Assembly: GCA_028551475.1 (NCBI GenBank)
Contig: CM052361.1
Coordinates: 24,193,491-24,257,490, forward strand
DNA length: 64,000 nucleotides
Direction: 5' to 3'
Source of the DNA: Casuarina equisetifolia
Lineage: Eukaryota; Streptophyta; Magnoliopsida; Fagales; Casuarinaceae
Made by a program: the position numbers and the translations under genes. Below, in pieces: positions 51,587 through 62,605 of this stretch (positions are counted from its first letter, which is position 1; every line of letters starts with the position of its first letter). Below the pieces are notes generated by a model. It was not told where the DNA came from. It was given only the letters and a program-made list of their open reading frames with translations, and made no database searches.

Positions 51587-51790
51587 GTTTCTCGGAAGAA
51601 AGAGAGAGATCAAAAGAAAACCCTAGGAACTACCGAAGAGAGAAAGAGATCTAAGCTTCTCGGCTAGGGGAGGGGGGTTGACGAGAAAAAGCGCAGCTAG
51701 GAAGGACAGGACGACTTTACGCGCTAGTGGGATATTAGGGCTTCCTACAATCTTATATCTAAATATCCTGAAATTCGATGCCAAGAAAGA

Positions 51791-51864
51791 GGTGTCGTGG
51801 TGTAGTTGGTTATCACGTCAGTCTAACACACTGAAGGTCTCCGGTTCGAGTCCGGACGACGCCA
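51791..51864 (+). tRNA. tRNA-Val, anticodon AAC
   Basis: A 74-base cloverleaf including the discriminator A. Acceptor stem GGTGTCG pairs with CGACGCC (one G-T wobble). Boxes A and B are intact (TGGTGTAGTTGG-type D arm and GGTTCGAGTCC T arm). The anticodon loop CTAACAC between TCAGT and ACTGA gives AAC. No intron; a TTTT terminator follows at once. Confidence 0.97.
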
Positions 51865-52807
51865 TTTTGTGAAAAATTAGATTTTTTTATTTGAAGGTCC
51901 AAGCATAAACACTAAACAAAAGCTTGGGCCTAATTTTGTTTGCTTGGGGTTAATTTGAATGAAAGATTTCATATTTTATACAACTAATAATTTTTTTTTT
52001 CAATTTATTATTGTTAATGATAAATTCATTTTCAACCAAAGAATCCTAATCAAATAGAAATAGTTTTGACTATTTTTATGAAAGATTAGTTAAGTAAAAA
52101 TAATTATAAGTACCATAGAGTATAATATATGTACTATCTAATGTATTTCTTGCTTTTAGTTTTATGTTTTTTGTAAGTGTTTTCTCATTTTTAAAGGTTC
52201 TGACTTTCACTTTGTTATTAATAAAACTTGTTAGGAAATTATCTTTATTTAAAAAAATCATTAGTCATTTTTTTTCCTCTTTTGCTTTCACTAACCAAAC
52301 TTACAACTTTATTCTTGTGATTATAAATAGAAAATTTTGAAATATTAGATCATACTCGAAATATTTGTATATAAATAAATAAATATTTCTTTACAAACCA
52401 ATTATAGGATAGAGTTAGTTTTTAAGAAAAACTAGTACGGAGGCTTTCATTCCGACAGTCCTTAAACTTTGCCCAGTTGTCGGATTTAGATGCCACATCC
52501 GATTAGACAAATTTGGCTAGAATTCAGGATGACTTGAGAAAAGACAATGAATCAACACGACAAGTGTTCCATTTGTATAATGTTCTTGCACAAACAAGAT
52601 GCGAACAATACGTTCTGAAGTAGGAGAAGACAAAGACAAGTATATATTCCAACGGCGGAGGAACAACCGCAAACCTGGTCTTTTACAATGCGGTTTGGAA
52701 CAATTAACTACATATTCTGTCCGATTTAGGACAAACGGATGAATGATAAACAACTTTTGGAACGACGAATCCGTAGCTTTGAAGACGTAGAAGAATCTCC
52801 GTCGTCG
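51865..52807. other. AT-rich intergenic DNA
   Basis: Nothing recognised. The part next to 52808 is the likely 3' UTR of the minus-strand membrane protein gene. Confidence 0.5.
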
Positions 52808-53254
52808 TCAACCTCTCTGACTATCCCACAATCCCAAGGAACGAACCATGCAAGCCGAACCAGACACCACGAGAGCCGCAAACACCGTCGGGAGGAAGAA
52901 GTCCAAGTCGGACCTCTTCACCAGGTGAGCCGGAAAGCACATTACCTCCCGGGGATTATCCAACGGAATCCTCAGAAAGCCGTGAGCCTTGCACGGCTTT
53001 GAGAACGACGAAGACGGCGATATCGCCGAAACGAAAGCAATCTCCGGGCCAAAGGACGCCACGGCCACGGCCACCGTCAACAAAACCGTCCATACCATCG
53101 CGCACAGCAGCATCCGCCACCGCAACGTGACTCGGTAAAACAGCGACCGAAAGAAAACGAGAAACATGACGGATAGCGACGGCGCTTCGCCGAGAACGTG
53201 AAGCGAAGTAGATTGTGAAATGGAGAGCAGGGGGCATGGGAGTACGTTCGCCAT
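52808..53254 (-). CDS. Small intronless membrane protein of unknown function
   Basis: A single open frame of 148 codons on the minus strand, much GC-richer than its surroundings, as expected of real coding sequence. The start MANVLPCPLLSIS is the first ATG. Hydrophobic segments are seen at about residues 27-36, 46-72 (LLCAMVWTVLLTVAVAVASF) and 118-138 (FFLPTVFAALVVSGSACMV). Between them lies a loop with SAISPSSSFSKPC and IPLDNPREVMCFP. It looks like an uncharacterised plant membrane protein; I know of no function. Overlapping open frames on both strands are shadows. Confidence 0.7.
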   Translation of the reverse strand: MANVLPCPLLSISQSTSLHVLGEAPSLSVMFLVFFRSLFYRVTLRWRMLLCAMVWTVLLTVAVAVASFGPEIAFVSAISPSSSFSKPCKAHGFLRIPLDNPREVMCFPAHLVKRSDLDFFLPTVFAALVVSGSACMVRSLGLWDSQRG

Positions 53255-54040
53255 AACCGACTTGAAATATAGAGGAGAGGGATGATGACAGGGCCCACGT
53301 TGGTCGGGAATATCGGTTTTCGTACCTTTTGGCTTAGAGACACGTTCTAGTCGTCTTGCCGGTCTGCCATGACACGTAAAACCAGCAGTGGTGCAAGCAA
53401 GAAAAGAGCAGTTTTACCTGCCAAATAGTGCGAGGACTAGGGCCTATTTGATCAACAAGGCTGCATAATCTGCATGAAATGTTCGGTAGAAGGCAAGACT
53501 ACTGTGAAAGCACTAATAAGAATGCATGTTTAAGAAGTTCTCCAAGAAAAAAAAGGAAGTCAGGGATATTTATGCATTTATTTTCATTAAAAGTAATCTA
53601 TGTTTATACATTATAATTTTTATATATTTAAAATGTTATATCTTTTTCATAATTCATTTTTAGAAAAAAAAATGATCATTTCTAATATAATATTAAATTT
53701 CATGTTCAAGTATAAGAGCACCTTAAAACAAGTTGGATAGCCATGAGTTCATCAAATCACTTCATTGATTTATTAAATTTTCTTAATTTTTTGTCATTTG
53801 AGTAGTTATTTTTCATCATTAATATTTTGATATAACATCTTACTCATATGTTAAATGTTCATTTCTTAATTAGTGATTTTAAGGTGAGAAAGTTAGACCC
53901 CTAATAATTAGGTATCTAACCATTAAGCCAAAAGGTCCAAGCCTATTTATATGATGGACTCATTTCAATTAAAATGTAATATTCTTCTATACTTTTGAGT
54001 TAATGTCTAAACCAATACATAATGACTTACATTCAAGCAG

Positions 54041-54137
54041 CCCACCACCCTTTCCCTACCCCTTGCCTACTTTTGACGGCCTCCTTGTAACCCACCACCC
54101 TTTTCAAACCCCTCGCCTACTTTTTGCGGCCTCATTG
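54041..54137. repeat. Tandem duplication, 50-bp period
   Basis: Two imperfect units starting CCCACCACCC at 54041 and 54091, each ending GACGGCCTC / GCGGCCTC-like, pyrimidine-rich. Confidence 0.85.
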
Positions 54138-57100
54138 CCTCTTTTCAACTGCTTCCAAGGGGTCCTATAGGCCTGGAAGCACTCATAAGAGCTTACAAAA
54201 TAAGTTGATCTTGTGGGACTTCAAACTTGTGAGGGTCGACAAGCTATAAAACTAATTATTATGAACCCAACAATTGAGACATGGTAGGCTCATTGTAACA
54301 CTAATAACTTGTATATCATAGTTTGGTGAAATGAAAAGTGGGCGGTGGGTTAACTTCTTGAACACAAGTACAATTTTGGATAGCATTACTTTAGCAATTA
54401 TTTAAATTCTTTTTTTTTTTTGGAACAAGCTGCAATTGCTAGAGTTTCCTTTTAGGGAATAACTAGTTAAAATTCTGAACCAAAGGAAAGTTTATAAACC
54501 AGTCAGGTCGAACTATTTCAGCCTGATCCCTCACTTGGGGGGATAATATCATTTGATTTTGAATTATGAACCGAAAAGATGTTTAGAAAGCAGTCAAATC
54601 ATTAACCATTCTCATTTTTATGAAACTCGGAATCTAGGACCCCCTCTCCCATCTTCACCAAACAATTCCACTGCAATCTTGCAAGTAGCCTGCTGTTGAC
54701 AGGAATCACAGGATGTAGTGCATCAGTACAGTTTAGATAAGTCTTTTCTTCCCATGAATGCAGACCGCATGCCTCCTATAGTGAAAGTACTCGATATCTT
54801 TTGCATAAGAAGACTTCAGGCTCTAAAGGCAGATCAAATGCAGGTGATTAGCTGTATCAGTAGGAAAAATGGAGAGATTGGATTGGATGAAACCAGTGCA
54901 GACAAGAGCTCCAGTTCTTCCATGGCTAAGTTCTGACGAGGGCATTCGAGGCACCACCATTAATCATCAAGCGTCAAATCCTGCAAGGCCTTGACACAAA
55001 TGCCTTCCTTGGGAAAGCCATTAACACCTCTTGAATCACCAATCCCACAAAACCCCAGATTGCTGCAGTGGCAGTAGCTTGAAAGGTAAGGTAGAAAAAG
55101 GACAGGATAGCAATTGGATAACCTTTGATATGAGATCCACCTTCCAGTAATGAATTCCAGATGCTAAGGAATATGATGTGACCAACTACAACATGTTTTT
55201 ACTTTCTCTACAAATTGAAGAAAAATTCCGAGGAACAGAGTGAGTATGTAGCTGGTCTCAAATACCATCCTCAAAATGATTTCAGGGTGAAGCTTCTCAC
55301 ATTCTCATCCACAGTGGACTCTCAGTCTTGCCCTCTCTTTCAAATCAGTATACTTGTAGAATTCAGCATTATGTCCAGCATGGTCTGAAACCAGCAATAT
55401 GTGTCAGAGAATAATATCTCTACCATTGGGAGATTAACAAAGTTCTTGCATCAATTTTGGGAGATTACACTGATCATGCTATAAATACACACACAATAAC
55501 CCCAAGAAACAACCTAATATTCTTAAATGATTTAGGATAAGCTCCTTTCTTCTGTACACAGATCGAAACTTATCAATATTTGAAGATTTCATACACAAAA
55601 GATGTTGCCACGTGCTCACCGAATGAACACACGAGATTTTCGAAGTTTCATACTCAAAGGCAACTTGGGAGAAAATCTACCAAGGAAATTATCATTATGC
55701 CCTTACAATTAACTTACCATTTTGCCCTACCCCTAATTTTGGTTGCCAGCCCTAACATTCGACGTGGGTTTCAAAACAATATCTTAATCAACCCCTAAGC
55801 CTTGATCATTCGATGAAGAATGTTACGTGATCTTATCCATTTTAAGTTGGGAACCAATCGTCTTTTTCTCTTGTGGAAACAAGCTGCACAGTTCTTAAGG
55901 CCCTTACCTAACACAATCCCTCTGAAGATAAGCAGGCTATCTCAAGTTAGACGATTTAAAGTCTTATTTTTCATCTAGCTTAAAATCAGCCACGTAGAAT
56001 AACTCTTCTCCGTGAGTGCAAAACAAGAATGTTCTTGGGTCATAATGACTGTAAGATGATGACTGTCAGCAAGGGCATAAACAAGAGATTCAAGCAGCAG
56101 CATACTAACAGAATTCTCAAATAAAAAAATACACAACCATATAAATAAACATTCTGTGAGCATCTGCGAAGTAATTTAAGACAATTTTCAGAAAACATGT
56201 GAGGTAGTTTCTGTGTATTACTTATCAGAAGTGTTCAATGAAGTTACATTCCTTAGTTTGCTTGTAACAGAGACCGAGTCCCAACATAACAAAGACAAGG
56301 AGAAAAGATATTGCTTACTAAAGAAAAAGAACACTCGAAAAGAGCCTTGCAATTAAAGGAGAAATAGAAACATATCTCAAGCAGAAACAAGGTCGGTGCT
56401 GTTCAATTCATGCTCCTGTGACCAATAAAAGCAAACCTTATAGGAAGATTTAAAGCATCAAAACCAAAAAAGTTACAAACTAATACCTATTCTAGGAAAA
56501 AACTGTGACTACTGCTTTAGATTTGGAAAGAGAGTTAAAGAACAGTGAAAGCGTAAGATTTCCTTCATCTGTTTCTGAAGTCCCCAAAGATTAACATTGT
56601 GCATTTCATTTCATGGCTATTCACCAGTACAACTTTGATTCCTTGCCTCCTAAACTCTAGTCAGGCATTTTCAGGCGTCAGCCATGGCAAATGGCAAAAA
56701 CAAATGAGCAAACTCCACATAAGAAGCAAAGAACTAGTTAAAACATGGGGGAGAAGCAACTGTTTCGTTGCTTTTGCAATCAGTGTAAGGCTCAAACAAG
56801 GCTCACAGTGTTATGTATAACAGCGACTCACACTGCTTTTGATAAATGAAATGAGACCATCCCAACAAATTATTGAAACAAGTCTCCACATTCATCTAAA
56901 TTTCAAAAGAAAAAAGCTTCTCCATGCTCTGAGGCCTCCGTCATCTTGTAATAAACCGGTAAAGCAGCACCATTAAGCATCTAGATTTTCCCACATCGGC
57001 ATTCATCAAAACCACATGCTGTACATATGGTTTCTTTGATTTCTGATATCCATATGATGCACATATGTAGTATGTTTGTACAATTAGCATACTGCAATGC

Positions 57101-58080
57101 AGAATGAATGATTCAGCACCTCCTCCCATAATCTAAAAACCATGCATAACAGGTAGCAACACAGAAAGGCAGGATCGGCACAAGTAGTAGGAGTACAATG
57201 AAATGAGCAGTGCCATTAGAGCATCAAAGCTTCAATTACCAATATGCTAAATGCATAACGTCAGCCACTAAGATTGAGAAATACCATGTGAAACACGAAC
57301 GGATGAACATATCTTCAAGAAAACTTCAAATTTACATGTAGAAAAGATAACCACGACTAAAATCACAATAACCAGAATCAACGCAAACCACGCACAAGTT
57401 AATAAACAGACCAGTTTAACCCACTCCATCAATGATAAACAAGTAAGAAGTTCACTGGGAAAGAGGAGCCACGTTACAAGAAAAAACAAAGGGGAAGAAC
57501 TATGCAGGACCATCAAACTTACCAGCCCAAACAATGACTGAGAATTCCCACAGGCCATATCCCACAATAGATGATAAAGAAACCATGATAGCAGAATGAA
57601 GTTCCATGTAAAACGAAAAACTGCATCACAGTTACTACATAAGCAGTTCTGGGTATAGCAAAATCAACACCGGCCACTAGGGGGAAGAACGTGACAAACA
57701 AGAAGCATCAAGTAGAAGATGAACTCTCAGGTAAACGCAAAACAGAAACTCCTTCAAGTCGAATCCATTTATTTTCCCTTGCATGTTCAAGAAAGAAAGG
57801 AACTCGTGCAACGTCCAGAGAGTACAACAGAACCAAACTGCATTTACAAGTTACAGATACATCAGTGCTCTGCCCAGTTATCTGACATCAACGAAGAAAC
57901 CCATGTTGAAGAGCTCTGGTCTATTTTACTAGGCTGGCCAGATTTTGAGACCAAATTTCCTCTTCAAAACTTGTTCCGGTTTGGAACCCACTAAAGAAAA
58001 TCTCATCTCCATAACCACGGCTTCAACCATGCCCTTCATTGGCCGGGAAAAAAAAAACACAAAATTCGGCCAAACAGAAA

Positions 58081-58205
58081 CCTTCGAAAATTGCAAGCTG
58101 CTTTAATTCGTGCACTCCAATGTTAAGTCATCGAATCCAGACTCCTTCGAAAATTGCAAGCTGCTTTTATTCGTGCACTCCAATGTTAAGTCATCGAATC
58201 CAGAC
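58081..58205. repeat. Nearly perfect tandem duplication, 63-bp period
   Basis: Units 58081-58142 and 58144-58205 differ by a single A/T change in the body. It lies about 400 bases beyond the 3' end of the H2B gene. Confidence 0.93.
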
Positions 58206-58613
58206 ACCGATGAACCAAAAACAACGCCCAAACCACGTCCGCGAAAAGGTTAACAAAACTCCAAACGAATAAACAAGGAATTGTTTTTATCCGAAGCTTG
58301 TTATGAATAACCATGACAGAAACAAATTAACTTAATGAAAATTGGTCTTCCACGAGATTCGGCATTAGAAAATTAAAAAAGAAATAAAAGAAAACGGGAA
58401 CACACTTAAGAGGCTCAGAAGAAACAGATCAATTAGGCAACACCATTTCCATTCAAACTCAAAAGCATATTCGTACTTACATCAGCAGAAGCACCTACAG
58501 TTTTAAAAGCTTAATGACTGAAAAGGACACAAACATAGAAATTGATGCGAAACCCTAACCCTAATTTTCTTCTCCCAATTCTTCACAGATCCTAACCACG
58601 AAATCTGTGCAAT

Positions 58614-59060
58614 TTAAGAGCTTGTAAACTTGGTAACCGCCTTGGTCCCTTCTGAGACGGCGTGCTTCGCCAACTCACCGGGCAGCACAAGACGCACGGC
58701 GGTCTGGATCTCCCGAGATGTGATGGTGGGCTTCTTGTTGTAGCGGGCAAGCCTGGAGGCCTCCTGGGCGAGCTTCTCGAAGATATCGTTGATGAAACTG
58801 TTCATGATACCCATGGCCTTGCTGGAGATCCCGATGTCCGGGTGCACCTGCTTCAGCACCTTAAAGATATAGATCTTGTAAGTCTCCACGCTCTTCTTCG
58901 TCCTCTTCTTCTTCTTGTCAGCGGCGCCGGCTCCGCCCTCCTTGGGCAGCTTCTTTCCGGCCTTTGGCTTCTTCTCAGCCGGGGCCTTGTCCGCCACCGT
59001 GGACTTCTTCTCCTCGGCCGGCTTCTTCTCCGCTGGCTTCTTCTCAGCTTTGGGGGCCAT
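58614..59060 (-). CDS. H2B: Histone H2B
   Basis: One exon of 148 codons plus stop. H2B pairs with H2A in the nucleosome core. The N-terminal tail (about residues 1-55) is lysine-rich with plant-type [10 protein letters not shown] repeats. The histone fold starts at [20 protein letters not shown] and contains [13 protein letters not shown] and the conserved [19 protein letters not shown]. The C-terminal helix [16 protein letters not shown] carries the lysine that is ubiquitinated in other plants. The ATG at 59060 begins [11 protein letters not shown], the usual plant start; the open frame continues upstream only by chance. Lack of introns is normal for replication-dependent histone genes. Confidence 0.98.
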   Translation of the reverse strand: MAPKAEKKPAEKKPAEEKKSTVADKAPAEKKPKAGKKLPKEGGAGAADKKKKRTKKSVETYKIYIFKVLKQVHPDIGISSKAMGIMNSFINDIFEKLAQEASRLARYNKKPTITSREIQTAVRLVLPGELAKHAVSEGTKAVTKFTSS

Positions 59061-59174
59061 CGGAATTTTCTTGCTTTTTCTCTGGAAACAAACAAAGGAA
59101 GGATGACTTCTTAAGATGAGAGAGCGAGACCGTGCTGCGGAATCTGAGATGGGTAGAACAAGCGTTGGTGTTTC

Positions 59175-59464
59175 ATATATATAAACTGGTAAGGTTAATT
59201 TTGATTGGAGGATAGACGTAGCCGCGGATTGACGATCTGGCGAAATCATTACCGTTAGATTTATGCTGTTTAAAGTCGGAATCCGACGGCTCACAGAACA
59301 TGCGTGTAAAGGTATATATTTTATTCTTATAGGAAAAGAGGGCTAGGCATGGATCGATGACGTGGAAATTCTCACCCGTCAGATTTCGTAAAGGAGAAGT
59401 ACGGATCTGCGGCTCCGAGAGATGCGTCAAGAGCGATTTGCGTGTGGTTTGGGGGTGTTGACGT
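59175..59464 (-). promoter_or_regulatory. Histone H2B promoter
   Basis: Read on the minus strand, a TATA box (TTTATATATATG, about 59175-59186) sits some 115-125 bases before the ATG. The histone hexamer ACGTCA occurs at 59358-59363 and 59459-59464. Octamer-like strings one base off CGCGGATC occur near 59223 and 59405. This combination is typical of S-phase histone promoters in plants. Confidence 0.7.
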
Positions 59465-62400
59465 GGCGTTCTCTGCGATTTTGGATGATTGTTTAAAGTT
59501 TTACCCTTTAGAGGAATGTGAAAACCAAATCACATATGCGCAATATATAAATAAATTTGATAAAAAATATCTTTTTTATCCTTTGCAAACATACACTATT
59601 AAGTCTTTCTATGTTTATGTATTCAATAGTGCTAATTATTAAATTTTGAGTGAATTTCACATATTTATATTTTGTATATGTATTCTTCTATTATCTCTTT
59701 TTAATGATCATTTAAAAAAAAATGATTTTTGTAACATAAGATGGAAGTTTATACTTAAGTATGACATCACATTGTTCATAAAAATAAACCATCATAATTA
59801 CCATTAGAAGATTTTAAGGCTCAATTCAAAAATTAACTTAAGATTTAAAAGAATATTTTTTTTCATTTAAGCTTTATCATAATAGATCATATACTTGATG
59901 TGAGACATGCTCACGTTTGTTGAGCACAATGAACTAAAGGTTGCTTGAGGTAAAACAAATTTAGTTTGAATTTTAATATCGTATTAAAAGGTCTAAAAGT
60001 TTAATTTAAAAACTATCATAAAAGTTGAAAGATTATTTTTTATTTTAAGCTTTATTTCATGGATTTAATTCTTCAATATGAGACTTTCCTTATACACACA
60101 CTCTTAGGTACACCAAACATCATTAAACTAAAAGTTGTATGAGATGAAGAAATTCAACATAAGCTATAATACTATGTTAGAAGACGCAAAGGCCAATACA
60201 AAAGCTAATTTAAGAATTAGATGAAAAAAAATTTATTTAAAATTTACTACAAGAGATTACATTACATATTCAATATAAAACTTTTGTCCTATACATAATT
60301 ACATGATACATGAGCTGAGAGAACATACATACGATAAGAGAACATGTTAAAAGCAATATAAGTCTCACATTATTCTATTTTGATTTTATATTCTTCTTAT
60401 CCATAAGTATGTCTTTATTGTTAATGATTTGATGTAAAATTATCCAAGTCTTGAAACAGGTAGAAGATTTCAATGCAAATGATCTCAACTAACTGGATTT
60501 CTTTAATTTGAAAAGTAATATCTATTGTTTTGACGTCAATTGTATCATGTATTCTTAGCTTATAGTTGAAGTTTTCGATTAAAAAAGTGTTCCGCATTAA
60601 CTATTTAACCAGTAGGTATCGTTGGTCCTGATTTGTGTAATAGTGGTAGGCAATGAATTGGGTTAGTTTTGGTTCCAACTACTACCATGTTTTGATGGGT
60701 TATTTGGTGGCGAGAAATTCATAATTTTGGATAGATTTGGTGGCACAGGGTGCTTGATTTTACTTGATATCAACCCTGGGATTTCATAGGTCCGGGCACC
60801 AATCTGTTCGTTACGTGGTGTTGACAGCAGTGGACACTGAATTTGGACGGTCGAGATAGAGATTTGGACATGGACGACCTCGATAGTCTTGCTCCACCAT
60901 TTGGAGGATAAGTGTTCCTGGAAAAACATTTAAGAGTTAATCTTAATGTATTTTATTTAAATACCATCATTAAATAGCTCATAAATATAAGTCTATTATG
61001 ATTTAAGATCATAACAATCCATCATGCTTTATGATCAACATCTTGGAAACCCACCTTATTGTGGCTCTTACTATGTCATAGTTTTTACTTTCGCCTACCA
61101 TAGGTAACATTTTTATAAATATTCATTTTCATGGGTTATTCTCTTTGTGGTTTGAATTAGTACACGATGATACATTATGAATACTATTACTAATTTAGGT
61201 TTCCATGAGTTCAAGTGTACTATAATTTATAATCGTAATAGTGATAATGTTGTTGAGCTTAAGCTTTGTTATTGGATAATGATAAAAATTCTATTGGCTT
61301 CTTAAAATCAGCATAGAAATTTCAATTGCAAGTTATAACTAATTTTTAACATTTTACTATTTATTCTTTAAAATTGACTAATAAAATTTGATAATTAATT
61401 GTTAGTAATATGAAAAATTTTAAATCTTTTTGTAATTATCCTGAAGTGAAAGTTGAACTTTATAGGTAACATCATAAAATAGATCCAACACTTGAACTAT
61501 GAGCCACCAATGTATTATTATTCACTTAGACTAATAGTTAATTGTGTTTAAAAGCTAATTTGTATAAAAAGAGAAGATTTTAGAATATATTATCAGTAAG
61601 GTACAACATATCAATACCTCTTTATAAATATTATAGAGTAATTGTAGGCTCTATGGTGATACCATTGGAAAGGTTAATATTTATATGATTTTATTGATCT
61701 AAATCATGAGTTATGATATGAACTTATTCGTCTAAACTGTAAGTCTAATATTATATAAAAAACCAATTTATCTCCGAAGGCCAACCTATAAAACTCAAGA
61801 TAATTGGTGCAAATAATTATTAGAAAACTAATTGTTTTCCTTAAAATTGTTAGGAAAAAAAGCTATAAACTTTTTCATTTTGATTAAACTTATGAGGAAA
61901 TAATGAAACATAAATATGAAAGTATTTTGAATTACAAATAAAAGATTCAAATCCATAATCAACACAACTAATATAAAAGAATTTTTTTACATAAACACTC
62001 TCATAATGTGAAGGATAAAAACTATTAAATTCGTCGTAGAGTCTACATAAACTTTCATTATATAAATATTTAGATATACAATTTAATTAAGTCCTCAACA
62101 ACATCAACAAAACAAACATATACCAATCCAATAACAATGTAATCTATAATTGATAATGAAGAATAAGTTAAAGATATCAACTTAATAAGAAAAAGTTAAA
62201 AAAAAATCATTCAAATTTTAATCTAAATTTGCAATGTAAAGGACTCCAAATGATGATTTAACTATTCAAAATAAAAAAGAAATCAATTGTAAATCTACTG
62301 ACCAAAAATCAATTCAATCAAATTATGGATCAACCTTACTCAATCGTCACTTTATAAGAATGCACTAATAAGAAGTCGGGCTTAAGCATTTCGATAAGGA

Positions 62401-62605
62401 GTCGGGCTTAAGCATTAAGACTTCGACGGAATAAGATTTAGGCCTGGAACACAACCATGTGGTTGGGTTTGCTGTTGAGTTCTCTTTGAACTTAGCTCAA
62501 GCCACACGGGTGGTCCATCTACGGACTCGACGGCCGGCTCCGACCTCTGCAACTTCCAAGCGGCTCAACCCCCAAATCCCTCTCGTTTCCTGATCACACT
62601 CGATA
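59465..62605. other. AT-rich intergenic DNA with worn repeats
   Basis: No gene recognised. Around 59820-60300 a unit with AAGCTTTA(T), an AATATGAGAC-like string and TTAAAAACTA-like strings recurs about three times in diverged form, suggesting relic repeats. Near 62368-62416 a 26-bp unit containing GTCGGGCTTAAGCATT is tandemly doubled. The last 100 bases are GC-richer and form the 5' flank of the PPR gene. Confidence 0.45.

Larger units (their letters stand above)
53255..58613. other. Long region without a firm gene
   Basis: No complete gene could be built. On the minus strand about 55205-54990 is open for around 70 codons with hydrophobic stretches (ILSFFYLTFQATATAA), which could be an exon of an unresolved gene. 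Minus frames at 57268-57701 are also hydrophobic but unassigned. Between about 53880 and 54010 the sequence resembles a worn retroelement end. Tandem duplications are listed separately. Confidence 0.35.

Noticed and set aside
57268..57701. Minus-strand hydrophobic frames as a membrane protein gene
   Set aside because: Two overlapping frames of similar length, no start context or splice structure that joins them and no recognisable family.
58662..59114. Plus-strand 150-codon open frame over H2B
   Set aside because: It is the antisense shadow of the histone coding sequence, produced by its GC-rich, lysine-rich codons.
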